Shown: positions 34,484 to 42,796 of the stretch, piece after piece | Position numbering within the stretch: the first letter of the stretch is position 1 | How the letters are laid out: each line of letters starts with the position of its first letter | Origin: Bradyrhizobium sp. AZCC 1610 | GTDB taxonomy: Bacteria; Pseudomonadota; Alphaproteobacteria; Rhizobiales; Xanthobacteraceae | NCBI RefSeq assembly: GCF_036924515.1 | Contig: NZ_JAZHRR010000001.1 | Coordinates: 839,001 to 903,000 of the forward strand | DNA: 64,000 nucleotides | Direction: 5' to 3' | Made by a program: the position numbers and the translations under genes | The notes under the pieces: model-generated | The model's input: the letters and a program-made list of their open reading frames with translations, nothing else | Database searches by the model: none | What the model was told of the DNA's origin: nothing

Positions 34484-35535
34484 CGGCGAGGCTGATGCGA
34501 TGGGCAGCGCTCTGGCTGGCGCTCATTGTCTGCGGCGGCGCCTTTGCGCATGTGACCACGACGGGACTGTTGCGCATCGAATTCACAGGCGGCCGGGTGC
34601 TCTATGCGCTTTCCGTCGCGTTGCCCGAGCTGCCGGCCTCAGCGACGGCCACGCTAACAGCTGCCACCAATGGCGACCGCGCCGCGGCGGAAACGGTGGC
34701 CGAAGCGGCGCGCAGAAGCGTCACGGTCGACCTCGACGGCGGACGCTGCCGGGCGGGACGAGTGCGCATTGGCGGCGCCGGCACCAACGAGACCCGCGCA
34801 ACGGTCGAAATCGACTTCACATGCGACGCTTCCCATGGCCGCCTCGACATCACGGAGGACTGGCGCGCCTTTCTGGGCGAGCACTACCAGACTCTCGGCA
34901 ATCTCCGCACGCCGAGCGGCGAGCGGCCGGTGATCTTCGGGGAGGAAGCGAGGTCCATCACTGTGGACATCGACCGCACCATTGGGACAGGCTGGTTCGA
35001 TTTCGTCAAGCTCGGCATCGAGCACATTCTGACCGGCTATGACCATCTGCTGTTCCTCGTCGCGCTGCTGGTCACCGCGCGAGGCGTGTGGTCGGTAGTG
35101 AGCATCGTCACGGCCTTCACATTGGCCCACAGCGTGACGCTGTCGGTCGCAGCGCTGGGCATTGTGACGATTCCCGACCGCATCATCGAGCCGCTGATTG
35201 CGGCTACGATCGTGTGGGTCGCGCTGGAGAATCTTTTCGCGGCCGAGCCCGACCGGAGGCGGTGGATCTGGAGTTTCGGTTTCGGCCTTGTGCACGGCTT
35301 CGGGTTTGCCTCCGTACTTGGCGAGCTCGGCTTGAAGGGGGTGACACTGGTGCGTGGGCTGGTGGGTTTCAATGTGGGGGTCGAAATCGGACAACTAATT
35401 TTCGTTGCCGTCTTCCTGCCGGCGCTGATGTGGCTGTCGCGCGGGCGCGGCGCGCGACTGGCCCCGCGCATCGCCTCGCTGACGGTAGCCGTAATCGGCA
35501 CTTACTGGTTGGTCGAACGCATTTTTGTCGGTTGA
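34480..35535 (+). CDS. HupE/UreJ-family membrane protein
   Basis: About 351 residues from a GTG start that overlaps the preceding TGA (GTGA) and follows GGAGG by a short gap. A signal peptide (ALWLALIVCGGAFAHV) leads to a periplasmic domain of about 150 residues, then six helices of the HupE/UreJ_2 type: FVKLGIEHILTGYDHLLFLV, TAFTLAHSVTLSVAALG and FGLVHGFGFASVLGELGL. The repeated H..TG.DH and HG.GFA histidines are the likely nickel or cobalt sites of this family. Being last in an ABC operon is unusual and suggests metal handling is connected to the GldFG-like system. Confidence 0.88.
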   Translation: MTARLMRWAALWLALIVCGGAFAHVTTTGLLRIEFTGGRVLYALSVALPELPASATATLTAATNGDRAAAETVAEAARRSVTVDLDGGRCRAGRVRIGGAGTNETRATVEIDFTCDASHGRLDITEDWRAFLGEHYQTLGNLRTPSGERPVIFGEEARSITVDIDRTIGTGWFDFVKLGIEHILTGYDHLLFLVALLVTARGVWSVVSIVTAFTLAHSVTLSVAALGIVTIPDRIIEPLIAATIVWVALENLFAAEPDRRRWIWSFGFGLVHGFGFASVLGELGLKGVTLVRGLVGFNVGVEIGQLIFVAVFLPALMWLSRGRGARLAPRIASLTVAVIGTYWLVERIFVG

Positions 35536-35598
35536 GGGTCACTGGTGCCGAAACCGGACTTCTCGATGGCTCAATTTACGGAATGAGCAATTATGGAA

Positions 35599-35624
35599 CG
35601 GCCGCTTCCGGCGCAAAGCGGACA
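35599..35624. repeat. CCGCTT-AAGCGG intergenic palindrome
   Basis: CGGCCGCTTCCGGCGCAAAG then CGGACA. Related copies at 46291-46320, 49221-49250 and 59855-59890. CCGCTT and AAGCGG form the stem. Confidence 0.6.
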
Positions 35625-35675
35625 TTTAGCTCCAGGCGGATCAGTTTGACCATATTTGCTGGTGCGACCCGAAAC

Positions 35676-35870
35676 TTACTCATCATGAATGGTATTGTGG
35701 CGCCTTCCACCGCTAATGAGGTGCTGTACCCCGTACTGCGAGGTGGCGGCATCAGCCGGGCTTGAGGGGCTCAACCGCTCCGACTTGTGCAGAAGCATTA
35801 GATCATGCTTGATCATTTCGATTGCGTGATCAGCTGTGGCCAAACGCGCAAGTGGGGTATCGAGTGGCAT
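35676..35870 (-). CDS. 64-residue hypothetical protein
   Basis: Begins MPLDTPLARLATADHAIEMI then KHDLMLLHKSERLSPSSPAD. The first half is a convincing amphipathic helix, and ATADHAIEMIKHDLMLLHKS has the look of rhizobial small proteins, but no ribosome site is apparent and the second half is featureless. The 500 bases around it hold nothing else I can support. Kept as possible. Confidence 0.35.
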   Translation of the reverse strand: MPLDTPLARLATADHAIEMIKHDLMLLHKSERLSPSSPADAATSQYGVQHLISGGRRHNTIHDE

Positions 35871-36083
35871 CTTTGTGCACCAACAAACTCAAATAGAAAT
35901 ATCGTAAGAGAATATGGAGTTAGGCAGCTGGCGGAAATGACTGGGGTATGGGTTGGGGGTCCAATCGGATCACTCAGTGGGGCCGGTCAAATAGCTTACG
36001 CTGATTCTCCGGGGCGAGGCGGACAGATCATTTGTCCAGAAGCGGGTTCTCTTGCCCTGACTGAGACGAGGATCAACCGAGGA

Positions 36084-37301
36084 TCAACCTCCCGTATGTG
36101 GCGTGCCGACTAGGAGTGGCATTTCGAGCGTGAAGCGTGAGCCTTTCGGCTCATTCGATGCTATCTTCAGTTGGCCGTTGAGTTGCCTGAGTAGGCCATT
36201 GATCAGCCTGAGGCCCAGGCTCTTGCGGGGCTGATCGATGTCGAAACCTTCCGGGAGACCGATGCCTTGGTCGGAGACTTCGACCAGGAGGCGCCCCCCA
36301 ATCTCGCGGGCGGATACTTGGATTGTGCCGGCGCGATCAGGGTAGGCGTACTTGACCGCGTTGGTCACGAGTTCATTGACCAGAAGCCCCAACGGAATGG
36401 CCTGGTCGGCCGAAAGCCCCGTCCGGTCAGCATGGCAGAGTACGGTGTGTCCAGGTGTTGTTTCCTGGAGTTTGTTGCAAAGCTCGCCCATAAAGTCGGC
36501 AAGCTCGACGAAACCGATTTGCGTGCCGCGCCATAGGTGGTCATGAACTTGGGCTATGGTTGCGACTCGCGAGCCGGCGTCCGCTAGTGCACTTTGCGCG
36601 TCCTCTGACTGCGCGCTGAGCGCCTGAACGCGAAGTAGCCCAACGACAACAGCAAGACTGTTCTTGACACGGTGACTCATCTCCCGCGTTAGCAGGGCCT
36701 GATAGTCAAGCGCCTCTTGAAGCCGGGCATCGGCCTGCTGACGCTCGATAGCGATGCCGAGAAGTCCTGCGAAGCCCGCAAGGAAGTCGGCGTCCGCTCG
36801 GTCGAACTGACCGGGGTCCGGACTGTCGACCTCCAGCACACCGAACGGGCGGTTGCCTTCACCGCCTCGTTCGATAAGGACGTTGATCGCGCGCCTGACG
36901 CCATGGTCGGCTAGGAGCTGAGGCGTGCGAAACCGCGTTTCTTCATGTAGATGGTTCGAGATGACCGCTTTACCAGTATGGTATGCGAAGCCAGCCGGCG
37001 ATTCGACGTCGGCTCCAAGTGCGGTATTATCAGTTGCGCCCGGGGCCCAGCCGACGCCTGAGCGCACGAGAAGACGGTTTTCATCCGGTAGATATTCCAA
37101 GACCTTGGCAAAAGGCGCCTCAAGTCCTTGAGCAGAGAGTTCGGTCGCGCGCTGCAGAATTTGTCGGAAATCACGCGTCTGCAAAGCAGAGCGGCCAAAC
37201 TCGCCGAGAAGAGATTGCTGACGCAGGCGGTAGGGAAGTTCGTCCCGGTTATTCGATGACACAGATGCCCTTTTGCCGGCGAGTTGTAAGGGGCAGGTCA
37301 T
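36084..37301 (-). CDS. GAF-domain sensor histidine kinase, HisKA_2 (HWE-like) type
   Basis: About 405 residues. N-terminal GAF domain (LGEFGRSALQTRDFRQILQR; PFGVLEVDSPDPGQFDRADA DFLAGFAGLLG), then the phospho-acceptor SHRVKNSLAVVVGLLRVQA and ATP-binding domain (GLLVNELVTNAVKYAYPD, VSDQGIGLPEGFD, SLGLRLINGLL). The S/E-HR.KN..A H-box and N-box NELVTNA.KYA are diagnostic for HisKA_2 kinases, which in alphaproteobacteria often feed the PhyR-EcfG stress pathway. I start at the ATG behind GGA; the frame is open further but without protein character. Follows YciE and a 25-residue peptide on the same strand. Confidence 0.88.
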   Translation of the reverse strand: MTCPLQLAGKRASVSSNNRDELPYRLRQQSLLGEFGRSALQTRDFRQILQRATELSAQGLEAPFAKVLEYLPDENRLLVRSGVGWAPGATDNTALGADVESPAGFAYHTGKAVISNHLHEETRFRTPQLLADHGVRRAINVLIERGGEGNRPFGVLEVDSPDPGQFDRADADFLAGFAGLLGIAIERQQADARLQEALDYQALLTREMSHRVKNSLAVVVGLLRVQALSAQSEDAQSALADAGSRVATIAQVHDHLWRGTQIGFVELADFMGELCNKLQETTPGHTVLCHADRTGLSADQAIPLGLLVNELVTNAVKYAYPDRAGTIQVSAREIGGRLLVEVSDQGIGLPEGFDIDQPRKSLGLRLINGLLRQLNGQLKIASNEPKGSRFTLEMPLLVGTPHTGG

Positions 37302-37384
37302 GCGCGATCCGTTCGTGTGGTAGTGCCGCGAGGAGCTTGTTGTCCGCCCTCCGTACTGCAGCAGGCTCCGAGGATTTTGACACC

Positions 37385-37462
37385 TCAGCGCATCAAGAAC
37401 CACAGCAGGATAATCACCGGGATGGGAACTCCGATTAGCCAAAGAAGTACGCTACGGCCCAT
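37385..37462 (-). CDS. 25-residue membrane peptide
   Basis: AGGAGG six bases before the ATG gives a very strong ribosome site, and the product MGRSVLLWLIGVPIPVIILL followed by WFLMR is a single transmembrane helix with basic ends. Similar MGRS.LLWL.G.PIP.IILL peptides occur in rhizobia. It lies between YciE and the sensor kinase, both on the same strand, and may share their transcript. Function unknown. Confidence 0.7.
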   Translation of the reverse strand: MGRSVLLWLIGVPIPVIILLWFLMR

Positions 37463-37515
37463 GATGATCCTCCTGGGTGGAACCCTGAAACGGGCAGCGG
37501 GGTTTCTGAGATGGC

Positions 37516-38019
37516 TCAGGCGGCTTTCCGATTGATCGCTTGTTTTGCAAGCTGGCTGAGCAGATCATCCGTCTTCTTTTCTTCTTGCAGCGTTTTATCG
37601 AGCAGCTCTGCAACATCCCGCAGCCCGAGCTGCGAGGCCCAGGTTTTAAGTGTTCCATAGCGCGAGATCTCGTAATGCTCGACGGCCTGAGCACCAGCCA
37701 GAAGGCCGGCATCCAGAGCCTCCGACCCTTCGAAATCCTCCATTACCTCTTTGCCTTCCTCGACAATGCCGAGGACAGCATCACAGGTCTTCGTCCGCGC
37801 GGGCTTTCCGATCAATTCGAAAATCTGGACTAGACGCTCTATCTGTCCTTCTGTTTCATCGCGGTGCGTTTCAAACGCCTTCCTCAGATCTTCAGAATCA
37901 GCAGCTTTCGCCATCTTCGGCAAGGCCCGCAGGATCTGCTTTTCAGCGAAATGGATATCCTTGAGTGTTTCGTAAAATAGATCTTCGAGCGTCTTCTGAG
38001 TCTTTGGTCTGGCAGCCAT
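37516..38019 (-). CDS. yciE: YciE/DUF892 ferritin-like protein
   Basis: 167 residues, a four-helix bundle. LEDLFYETLKDIHFAEKQIL, ALPKMAKAADSEDLRKAFET, HRDETEGQIERLVQIFELIG and VEHYEISRYGTLKTWASQLG give the DUF892 pattern with Glu/His pairs (E..H in HFAEKQ, E..HRDET, EHYE) that can bind a di-iron site. YciE proteins are induced by osmotic or general stress. It begins an apparent operon with a membrane peptide and a HisKA_2 kinase, in keeping with a stress setting. Complete. Confidence 0.92.
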   Translation of the reverse strand: MAARPKTQKTLEDLFYETLKDIHFAEKQILRALPKMAKAADSEDLRKAFETHRDETEGQIERLVQIFELIGKPARTKTCDAVLGIVEEGKEVMEDFEGSEALDAGLLAGAQAVEHYEISRYGTLKTWASQLGLRDVAELLDKTLQEEKKTDDLLSQLAKQAINRKAA

Positions 38020-38035
38020 TGCTTACTCCTTTGTG

Positions 38036-38270
38036 CTAACCCGGTTCATCCTGTCGACAGCCGAAAGTCCGCGGTGCAACGCTGGCCCGAAACACGCAAC
38101 CCCATTGGGTGTGTCTGGTAAGCCACCATCTCGAAGGCGGTGACGTAAGCGCTCCACCTATCTCTCCGCGGCCGGCTCTGCGCCTGTCCGGGCTTGCCCC
38201 GAGATAACGACGGGCAATGCAATTCCACAAGTTTAGAAAATACTAGAAGAGTTGATGCTTTGAGACTGCC
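38036..38270. other. intergenic stretch with the left inverted-repeat arm
   Basis: 235 bases that hold the upstream region of yciE and, from about 38209, the left arm of a 92-bp inverted repeat. No gene seen. Confidence 0.5.
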
Positions 38271-38310
38271 TCACCTCTCGCGTCGTTTCCTTTTGACGAC
38301 TCGATTGCGC
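38219..38310 (+). repeat. 92-bp inverted repeat, left arm
   Basis: Matches the reverse complement of 42445-42536 with five differences and no gaps by my alignment. The arm spans the last 13 codons of the PAS-LuxR gene (RVVKRKRRER and stop) plus its downstream flank. Confidence 0.85.
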
Positions 38311-39773
38311 GTAATTCCGCGTTCGCGTCCCCAAATAATAGCAGCGCCGCGCCGATTGACTCCGAGCTTACGGTACAGCGAGGCAACGTGATTTCGAACC
38401 GTGTTTTTCGAGAGGCTCAACGTCGCGCTGATTTGCGCGTCCGTCATACCCTCACAAATCAACCCTAAGATCTCACGCTCACGATCAGTCAGGTCGTCCA
38501 GATCTGCGGTGGAACGTGAAGCACGTGACGATTGACGAAGCGCGGCAAGCTTTTCGACAATGATTCGACTGAGCCACGAAGTATCTTGCATGACCGTCTC
38601 AATCGCTTCGATCAGCTCTTCCTCGGATCGCTTGCGTTCTGTGATGTCAAGCATCACGCAAAGAACGCACCGCTGATCATTGATCCTCACGATTTCGGAT
38701 GAGACAAGACAATCCAAGATCGTTCCATCCTTGGCTTTCATTTGAAGGTCTAGGTTGCGAATGCCTCCCGTCTCTTCCAGGGCTTTCTCGAATTGCTGCT
38801 GTGCAGCCCTGTCAGCCCACAGGTGTATCGCAGTCGCACTACGGCCGATAACCTCCTCCTCCGTATAACCGGTGATCTGTCGAAACGCCTCGTTCACTTC
38901 AAGAATCTTGAATCCTGCAAGGTTGGCGATTGCGGCCGGCACGGGCGCGAGCCGAAAGGATGTCGCGAAACGCTCTTCGCTTTGGCGCAGCGCAGTCTCT
39001 GCCTTCTTGCGCGAATCGATATCCGCAAAGGTAAAGAGCATGCAGTTCTCGTCGTCCATCTCGATCGGCTGGCCGGCGACGATGACGAATTTTTGAGCCC
39101 TTCCAGGTAGCGGAATGTGAGCCTCCATTTGGGGAATCGTTCGGCCTTCCTTGAGGCGCTCGAGCGCTAACTGTCTTTGCTCCGCGTCGGCCAAAACATC
39201 GATATCGTTAACTGAACGGCCAATGATCTTTTCACTCGGGTACCCTGTCATCTCGGTGAAGCCTTGATTGACTTTCACGTACCGAAGGTCGGCAAGACGG
39301 CAAATGATCGCGGGAGCAGGGTTCGCGTTGAACGCTGCTTCGAACCTCTTCTCCGCCTCATACTGCTCCGTGACATCACGGGTGATCAGAATAAAGCAGT
39401 CCGGTTCACCTGACCTTTCTGTGATGACAAGGCTTCGAATTTGGTGGACCCATGCTTGATCTTGGTTTCGAACGCGGGTCACTTGGACGGTGACATCGTC
39501 GAAGCGCTCGCCGGCGATCACACGCTCGATGGGGTACTCGCCACGGCTGAGAGGATGATTGTTACGGTACCGTAGCCGGAACCGTTTTCGGTACGTTTCA
39601 ACGTTCTTGCCGAGATCTGCCAGCTTATCGACACCATGCATGGCAAGTGCCGCATCATTAGCCCAGACGATGGTCCGATCCGGATCTATGATGATTATCC
39701 CTTCGCTCACTCCAGATACGATCTGCTGCAACTGGCTGCGGTCACGACGCGGGCTGACTGGGCGCATCTGCAA
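38271..39773 (-). CDS. multi-PAS regulator with LuxR-type DNA-binding domain
   Basis: 500 residues. Three PAS units: residues about 15-140 (GVSEGIIIIDPDRTIVWAND), 145-265 (NPAPAIICRLADLRYVKVNQ GFTEMTGY) and 270-400 (PVPAAIANLAGFKILEVNEA FRQITGYTEEEVIG), each with its PAC tail (DVTEQYEAEKRFE, DITERKRSEEEL). The C-terminus is a LuxR helix-turn-helix (DLTDREREILGLICEGMTDA, NTVRNHVASLYRKLGV), not a kinase, so it is a one-component sensor. It ends in a very basic tail (RNRVVKRKRRER) that lies in a duplicated inverted repeat. No ligand can be predicted. Confidence 0.9.
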   Translation of the reverse strand: MQMRPVSPRRDRSQLQQIVSGVSEGIIIIDPDRTIVWANDAALAMHGVDKLADLGKNVETYRKRFRLRYRNNHPLSRGEYPIERVIAGERFDDVTVQVTRVRNQDQAWVHQIRSLVITERSGEPDCFILITRDVTEQYEAEKRFEAAFNANPAPAIICRLADLRYVKVNQGFTEMTGYPSEKIIGRSVNDIDVLADAEQRQLALERLKEGRTIPQMEAHIPLPGRAQKFVIVAGQPIEMDDENCMLFTFADIDSRKKAETALRQSEERFATSFRLAPVPAAIANLAGFKILEVNEAFRQITGYTEEEVIGRSATAIHLWADRAAQQQFEKALEETGGIRNLDLQMKAKDGTILDCLVSSEIVRINDQRCVLCVMLDITERKRSEEELIEAIETVMQDTSWLSRIIVEKLAALRQSSRASRSTADLDDLTDREREILGLICEGMTDAQISATLSLSKNTVRNHVASLYRKLGVNRRGAAIIWGRERGITRNRVVKRKRRER

Positions 39774-39964
39774 GCTCCACGGTTCACGTTTGCTCGTTAG
39801 GGACGAAGCATCGCCGCCGGGCTCCTTAGGGAAAGGGTTGTTTTTACTACTTAGCTTAGTCCTTTCTTGCCAGTGACATCCAGGGTGCCGGCATCTAAAT
39901 AGCCTTAATCAGGACGACGAACTCATTTTCGTCCTCCACACTTAGGGATCAAGAGGAGGCAGTT

Positions 39965-40360
39965 TTGCAAAGTTCAAATCGCGGACGCGAAGGCGACGCT
40001 TCTCGGAGTGAGACACGAACTCTTATCGCAGCCAGCAAGGTCGAGGGGACAGCGGTCTATAACCGTCAAGGCGAAGCTCTCGGCTCCGTCTATGACGTGA
40101 TGATCGACAAGCGTTCGGGCGATGTTGCGTATGCGGTGATGTCATTCGGCGGGTTCCTGGGCATTGGAAATAGTTACCATCCGGTTCCCTGGAGCATGCT
40201 CGACTACGACGAATCCCAAAGCGGGTACGTCGTCGATGTTAACAAGGAGATGCTGGAGAAGGCGCCCACCTTTGTGCAAGGACAGGAGCCGAGCTGGGCC
40301 GATCACAGTTACGTGCGTCAGATCGACGATTATTACGGCAGCTCGCACCGCAGTCTCTGA
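39965..40360 (+). CDS. PRC-barrel domain protein
   Basis: 131 residues starting from TTG, fixed by AGAGGAGG just before. The core LIAASKVEGTAVYNRQGEAL, GSVYDVMIDKRSGDVAYAVM and SFGGFLGIGNSYHPVPWSML is a PRC barrel, a small beta domain used to bind RNA or other proteins. Related stand-alone PRC proteins are common stress-induced genes in alphaproteobacteria. Divergent from the PAS-LuxR regulator, which might control it. Function beyond the fold is unknown. Confidence 0.88.
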   Translation: MQSSNRGREGDASRSETRTLIAASKVEGTAVYNRQGEALGSVYDVMIDKRSGDVAYAVMSFGGFLGIGNSYHPVPWSMLDYDESQSGYVVDVNKEMLEKAPTFVQGQEPSWADHSYVRQIDDYYGSSHRSL

Positions 40361-40735
40361 TCCGCTGTTGCTCGCCGCGCAGCCGACGATGGCGAGCCAT
40401 GGATGGTGTTCGCGCGCATCGGATTGCTGGGAACGTTGTTGATGGGCATGAGGAAAAGGAGTCCGAGCGCACGAAAAACGACCACCCCTGGATCCGAAGG
40501 AAGCGAGCGCGAAGAATCCGCGGTCCTATCAAAAAGGGAGTTGAAGGGCCGGAGAAAGAACCTATCCAAAAATCGCTCCGGCAGTTTCAATGCTGACCAA
40601 ACACCAGCCCAGCTTCGGAAACGCATCGCCGAGCGTGATCTTGGGTTACGCGAACTAGAAAGAAATCGCTTTGATTACGACCACAAAGATCGATGGTGCC
40701 AAAAAGCCGTCGGAGGCGTGGAACAGGAGGATGCG
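40361..40735 (+). other. intergenic stretch, open but unconvincing
   Basis: The frame of the next gene stays open here and could encode a basic leader (DQTPAQLRKRIAERDLGLRE), but there is no ribosome site and the composition changes sharply at 40736. Nothing called. Confidence 0.4.
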
Positions 40736-40912
40736 ATGCCGGACAATTTCTCAAAGAGAGGCCAGTCGGACCGATCGAAGATTGCGATGAATGACGCTTT
40801 TGAGGTCCGTTACTGGACCAAACATCTTGGAGTTTCAGAGGAGGAGCTGCAGCGCGTCGTCGACAAGGTCGGAAACTCGGCTGCGGCCGTGAAGAAAGAG
40901 CTCGAGAAATAG
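40736..40912 (+). CDS. DUF3606 domain protein
   Basis: 58 residues; ATG five bases after AGGAGG. MPDNFSKRGQSDRSKIAMND AFEVRYWTKHLGVSEEELQR VVDKVGNSAAAVKKELEK is a full DUF3606 domain, recognised by the D+.+I....++EVRYW...LGVS.EEL...V..VG.....V++ pattern. The fold is a short DNA-binding-like helical unit, with no proven role. Frequent near stress-response genes, as here. Confidence 0.9.
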   Translation: MPDNFSKRGQSDRSKIAMNDAFEVRYWTKHLGVSEEELQRVVDKVGNSAAAVKKELEK

Positions 40913-41137
40913 TGGCATCGCCATGGGCAGAAATGCCGTCATGATAGTAAGATCTTGCATATTAAAAGAGCAGCACGTTTTTGCTTTCATCGAGAACGTA
41001 TGATGCGCAACAATCACCCTTGGATGCCGGATTACGAAAATTGAGCTGAGGAAATCGATCGTTGAATGGAGAAGGCGTGCTGAACGTTGCCGACAAGCGT
41101 TGGTAACCATCGAAAAATGACCTGGTGGGTATAACTC

Positions 41138-41986
41138 GTGCAAAAAGCCTGGCGTCTGTTGAAGACCACGGTTACTGCATTCGTCAATGACGAGGCGCTT
41201 GGAAGGGGCGCGGCAATAGCCTTTTACACGGTGACGTCTATTGCTCCGGTTCTGCTGATCGTCGTCGCGATCGCAGGCATGGTTTTCGGGCGGGAAGCTG
41301 CGCAAAACGGAATTATTGCTCAGCTAAGCGGCCTGATCGGCCAACAAAGTGCCGAAATTCTGCAGACCGCAGTCGCGAGCGCGCAGAGTAAGACCTCCGG
41401 CAAGATCGCCACCGTTGTTGGGGTGGTCATGGTTATCGTTACCGCTTCAGGCGTATTCGGTGAAATGCAAACGGCGCTTAACGTCATCTGGAAAGCAGGC
41501 CCGACGGGCACGCCGATGTCCCGTTTGATCAGGGCACGCGCTGTAGGCCTAGGGCTTGTGGTCTCGCTGGGATTTCTCTTGATGGTATCGTTGGCGATAA
41601 GCGCGGGCCTATCCGCATTTGGCGAATACCTGAACTCTGTTTTTCCGTTTGGGCAGGTCATCCTTACGATTGTGAACGCGGTGATATCTCTTCTGCTGAT
41701 TTCGATCTTGTTCGCTACAATCTACAAAGTTCTGCCGGACAAACAGATCGAATGGCGTGACGTGATCGTTGGAGCCATTGTGACGTCGTTCTTGTTCACC
41801 GCTGGAAAGTCGCTAATTGGCTGGTATATCGGCAGCAGCGCGGTGGCTTCTGCTTATGGTGCCGCAGGGGCGCTGATCGTCATGTTGCTCTGGGTGTATT
41901 ACTCAGCTCAGATTGTTTTGCTCGGCGCTGAATTCACTAAAGCGTATTCCGACCGCGCTAAGTCTAACGATGCTTCCAGGGCTTAG
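41138..41986 (+). CDS. YihY/BrkB-family inner-membrane protein
   Basis: 282 residues with about six membrane helices. N-terminal AFVNDEALGRGAAIAFYTVT SIAPVLLIVVAIAG, the middle GEMQTALNVIWKA and C-terminal KVLPDKQIEWRDVIVGAIVT SFLFTAGKSLIGWYIGSSAV ASAYGAAGALIVMLLWVYYS AQIVLLGAEFTKAY are full-length YihY features. The family was once mis-named ribonuclease BN; its actual role is thought to be lipid or envelope transport. GTG start with a modest GGTGGG site. Monocistronic; nearest neighbours are stress genes. Confidence 0.9.
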   Translation: MQKAWRLLKTTVTAFVNDEALGRGAAIAFYTVTSIAPVLLIVVAIAGMVFGREAAQNGIIAQLSGLIGQQSAEILQTAVASAQSKTSGKIATVVGVVMVIVTASGVFGEMQTALNVIWKAGPTGTPMSRLIRARAVGLGLVVSLGFLLMVSLAISAGLSAFGEYLNSVFPFGQVILTIVNAVISLLLISILFATIYKVLPDKQIEWRDVIVGAIVTSFLFTAGKSLIGWYIGSSAVASAYGAAGALIVMLLWVYYSAQIVLLGAEFTKAYSDRAKSNDASRA

Positions 41987-42165
41987 CTGTTTCACTTCGC
42001 GTTCTCCTCGCCGGTGTCTTTCCGCGCCGCAATTGGATCAACTGTGCACACCAACGGATATCGATTTGTAAGCTGTGACTTGTCAGATTCAGCTAGTACA
42101 CGCGACGATGGCCGATCGATACACCATATGTTTCGGCCGGTGTCTGCAAAACCCGCAACGTGTCT

Positions 42166-42337
42166 CGCCCCCAATACCTTCCGCAAATCCTGGATAGCTT
42201 TGGCTTTCGGGAATGAGGGAAGCAGCGACTGCCGCCACTTTCCACCACGCTAATTTTCGACAGTAGCGAACCAAATAGATCGCCGCCGATAGGCCGGCCG
42301 GCCCGTCAGATGACGAGGCATTCAACGTCTTGGACAA
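42166..42337 (-). pseudogene. thioredoxin-reductase-like flavoprotein remnant
   Basis: Reads DGPAGLSAAIYLVRYCRKLA then AASLIPESQSYPGFAEGIGG, matching the FAD-binding N-terminus of TrxB-like oxidoreductases (GGGPAGL.AAIYLARF.R...V...ASRA..IP.S.NYPGF.EGI.G). The first glycines of the dinucleotide motif are lost and nothing after the PGF segment fits. About 55 codons survive between YihY and the right inverted-repeat arm. Confidence 0.65.
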
Positions 42338-42444
42338 TCGGCGTTGATACTAGTTTGCCCTCAGCAAAGCGAGCCAATCTCAGGCCATGCCGTCCACCTT
42401 AACGGTACGTCGAGGTGTTTGGCAAAGACCGAGCCAACGTTTAG

Positions 42445-42536
42445 GCGCAATAGAGTCGTCAAAAGGAAACGACGCGAGAAGTGGGGCAGTCTCAAAGCAC
42501 CAATTCTTCTAGTATTTTCTAAACTTGTGGAATTGC
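42445..42536 (-). repeat. 92-bp inverted repeat, right arm
   Basis: Reverse complement of 38219-38310 with five mismatches. It carries a copy of the last codons of the PAS-LuxR gene (NRVVKRKRRE) without the rest, so it is a transposed or duplicated 3' end. Confidence 0.85.
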
Positions 42537-42796
42537 GGGGCCCGTCCTTACCTCAGGCGTGTTGATTTTCGGAAAGCCGGTCTTTTCCGTTCCCGGATTG
42601 GGCCGGCTGGACGATTGTGGGGGCCTTGTCGTCGCGGACGCACTTAAGCGCGAAGCATCAATGCCCGCGTAGCCGACGCTACCACGGCGATCGAGGACGA
42701 TTAGGCCGCGGCAAGTGTCGCTCCGGAAGCGTCGGGAACTAATGCCATCATTGGAGTTCAGGCTTCAATTCAAACAGTTCGTGAGAGGATTGCGTC
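42537..42796 (+). promoter_or_regulatory. upstream region of the membrane stress cluster
   Basis: 260 bases without a gene. GGAAC (42735-42739) and GTT (42756-42758) are separated by 16 bases, resembling but one base short of the usual EcfG stress-sigma promoter (GGAAC, 16-17 bases, then CGTT). AGCCGG..CCGGCT near 42575-42612 is a weak inverted repeat. GAGAGGA precedes the first start codon. Confidence 0.35.

Noticed and set aside
37479..37502. GGAAC...GGTT as an EcfG promoter
   Set aside because: On the plus strand, but all nearby genes read on the minus strand.
40403..40735. Upstream extension of the DUF3606 frame
   Set aside because: AGGAGG and the domain boundary place the start at 40736.
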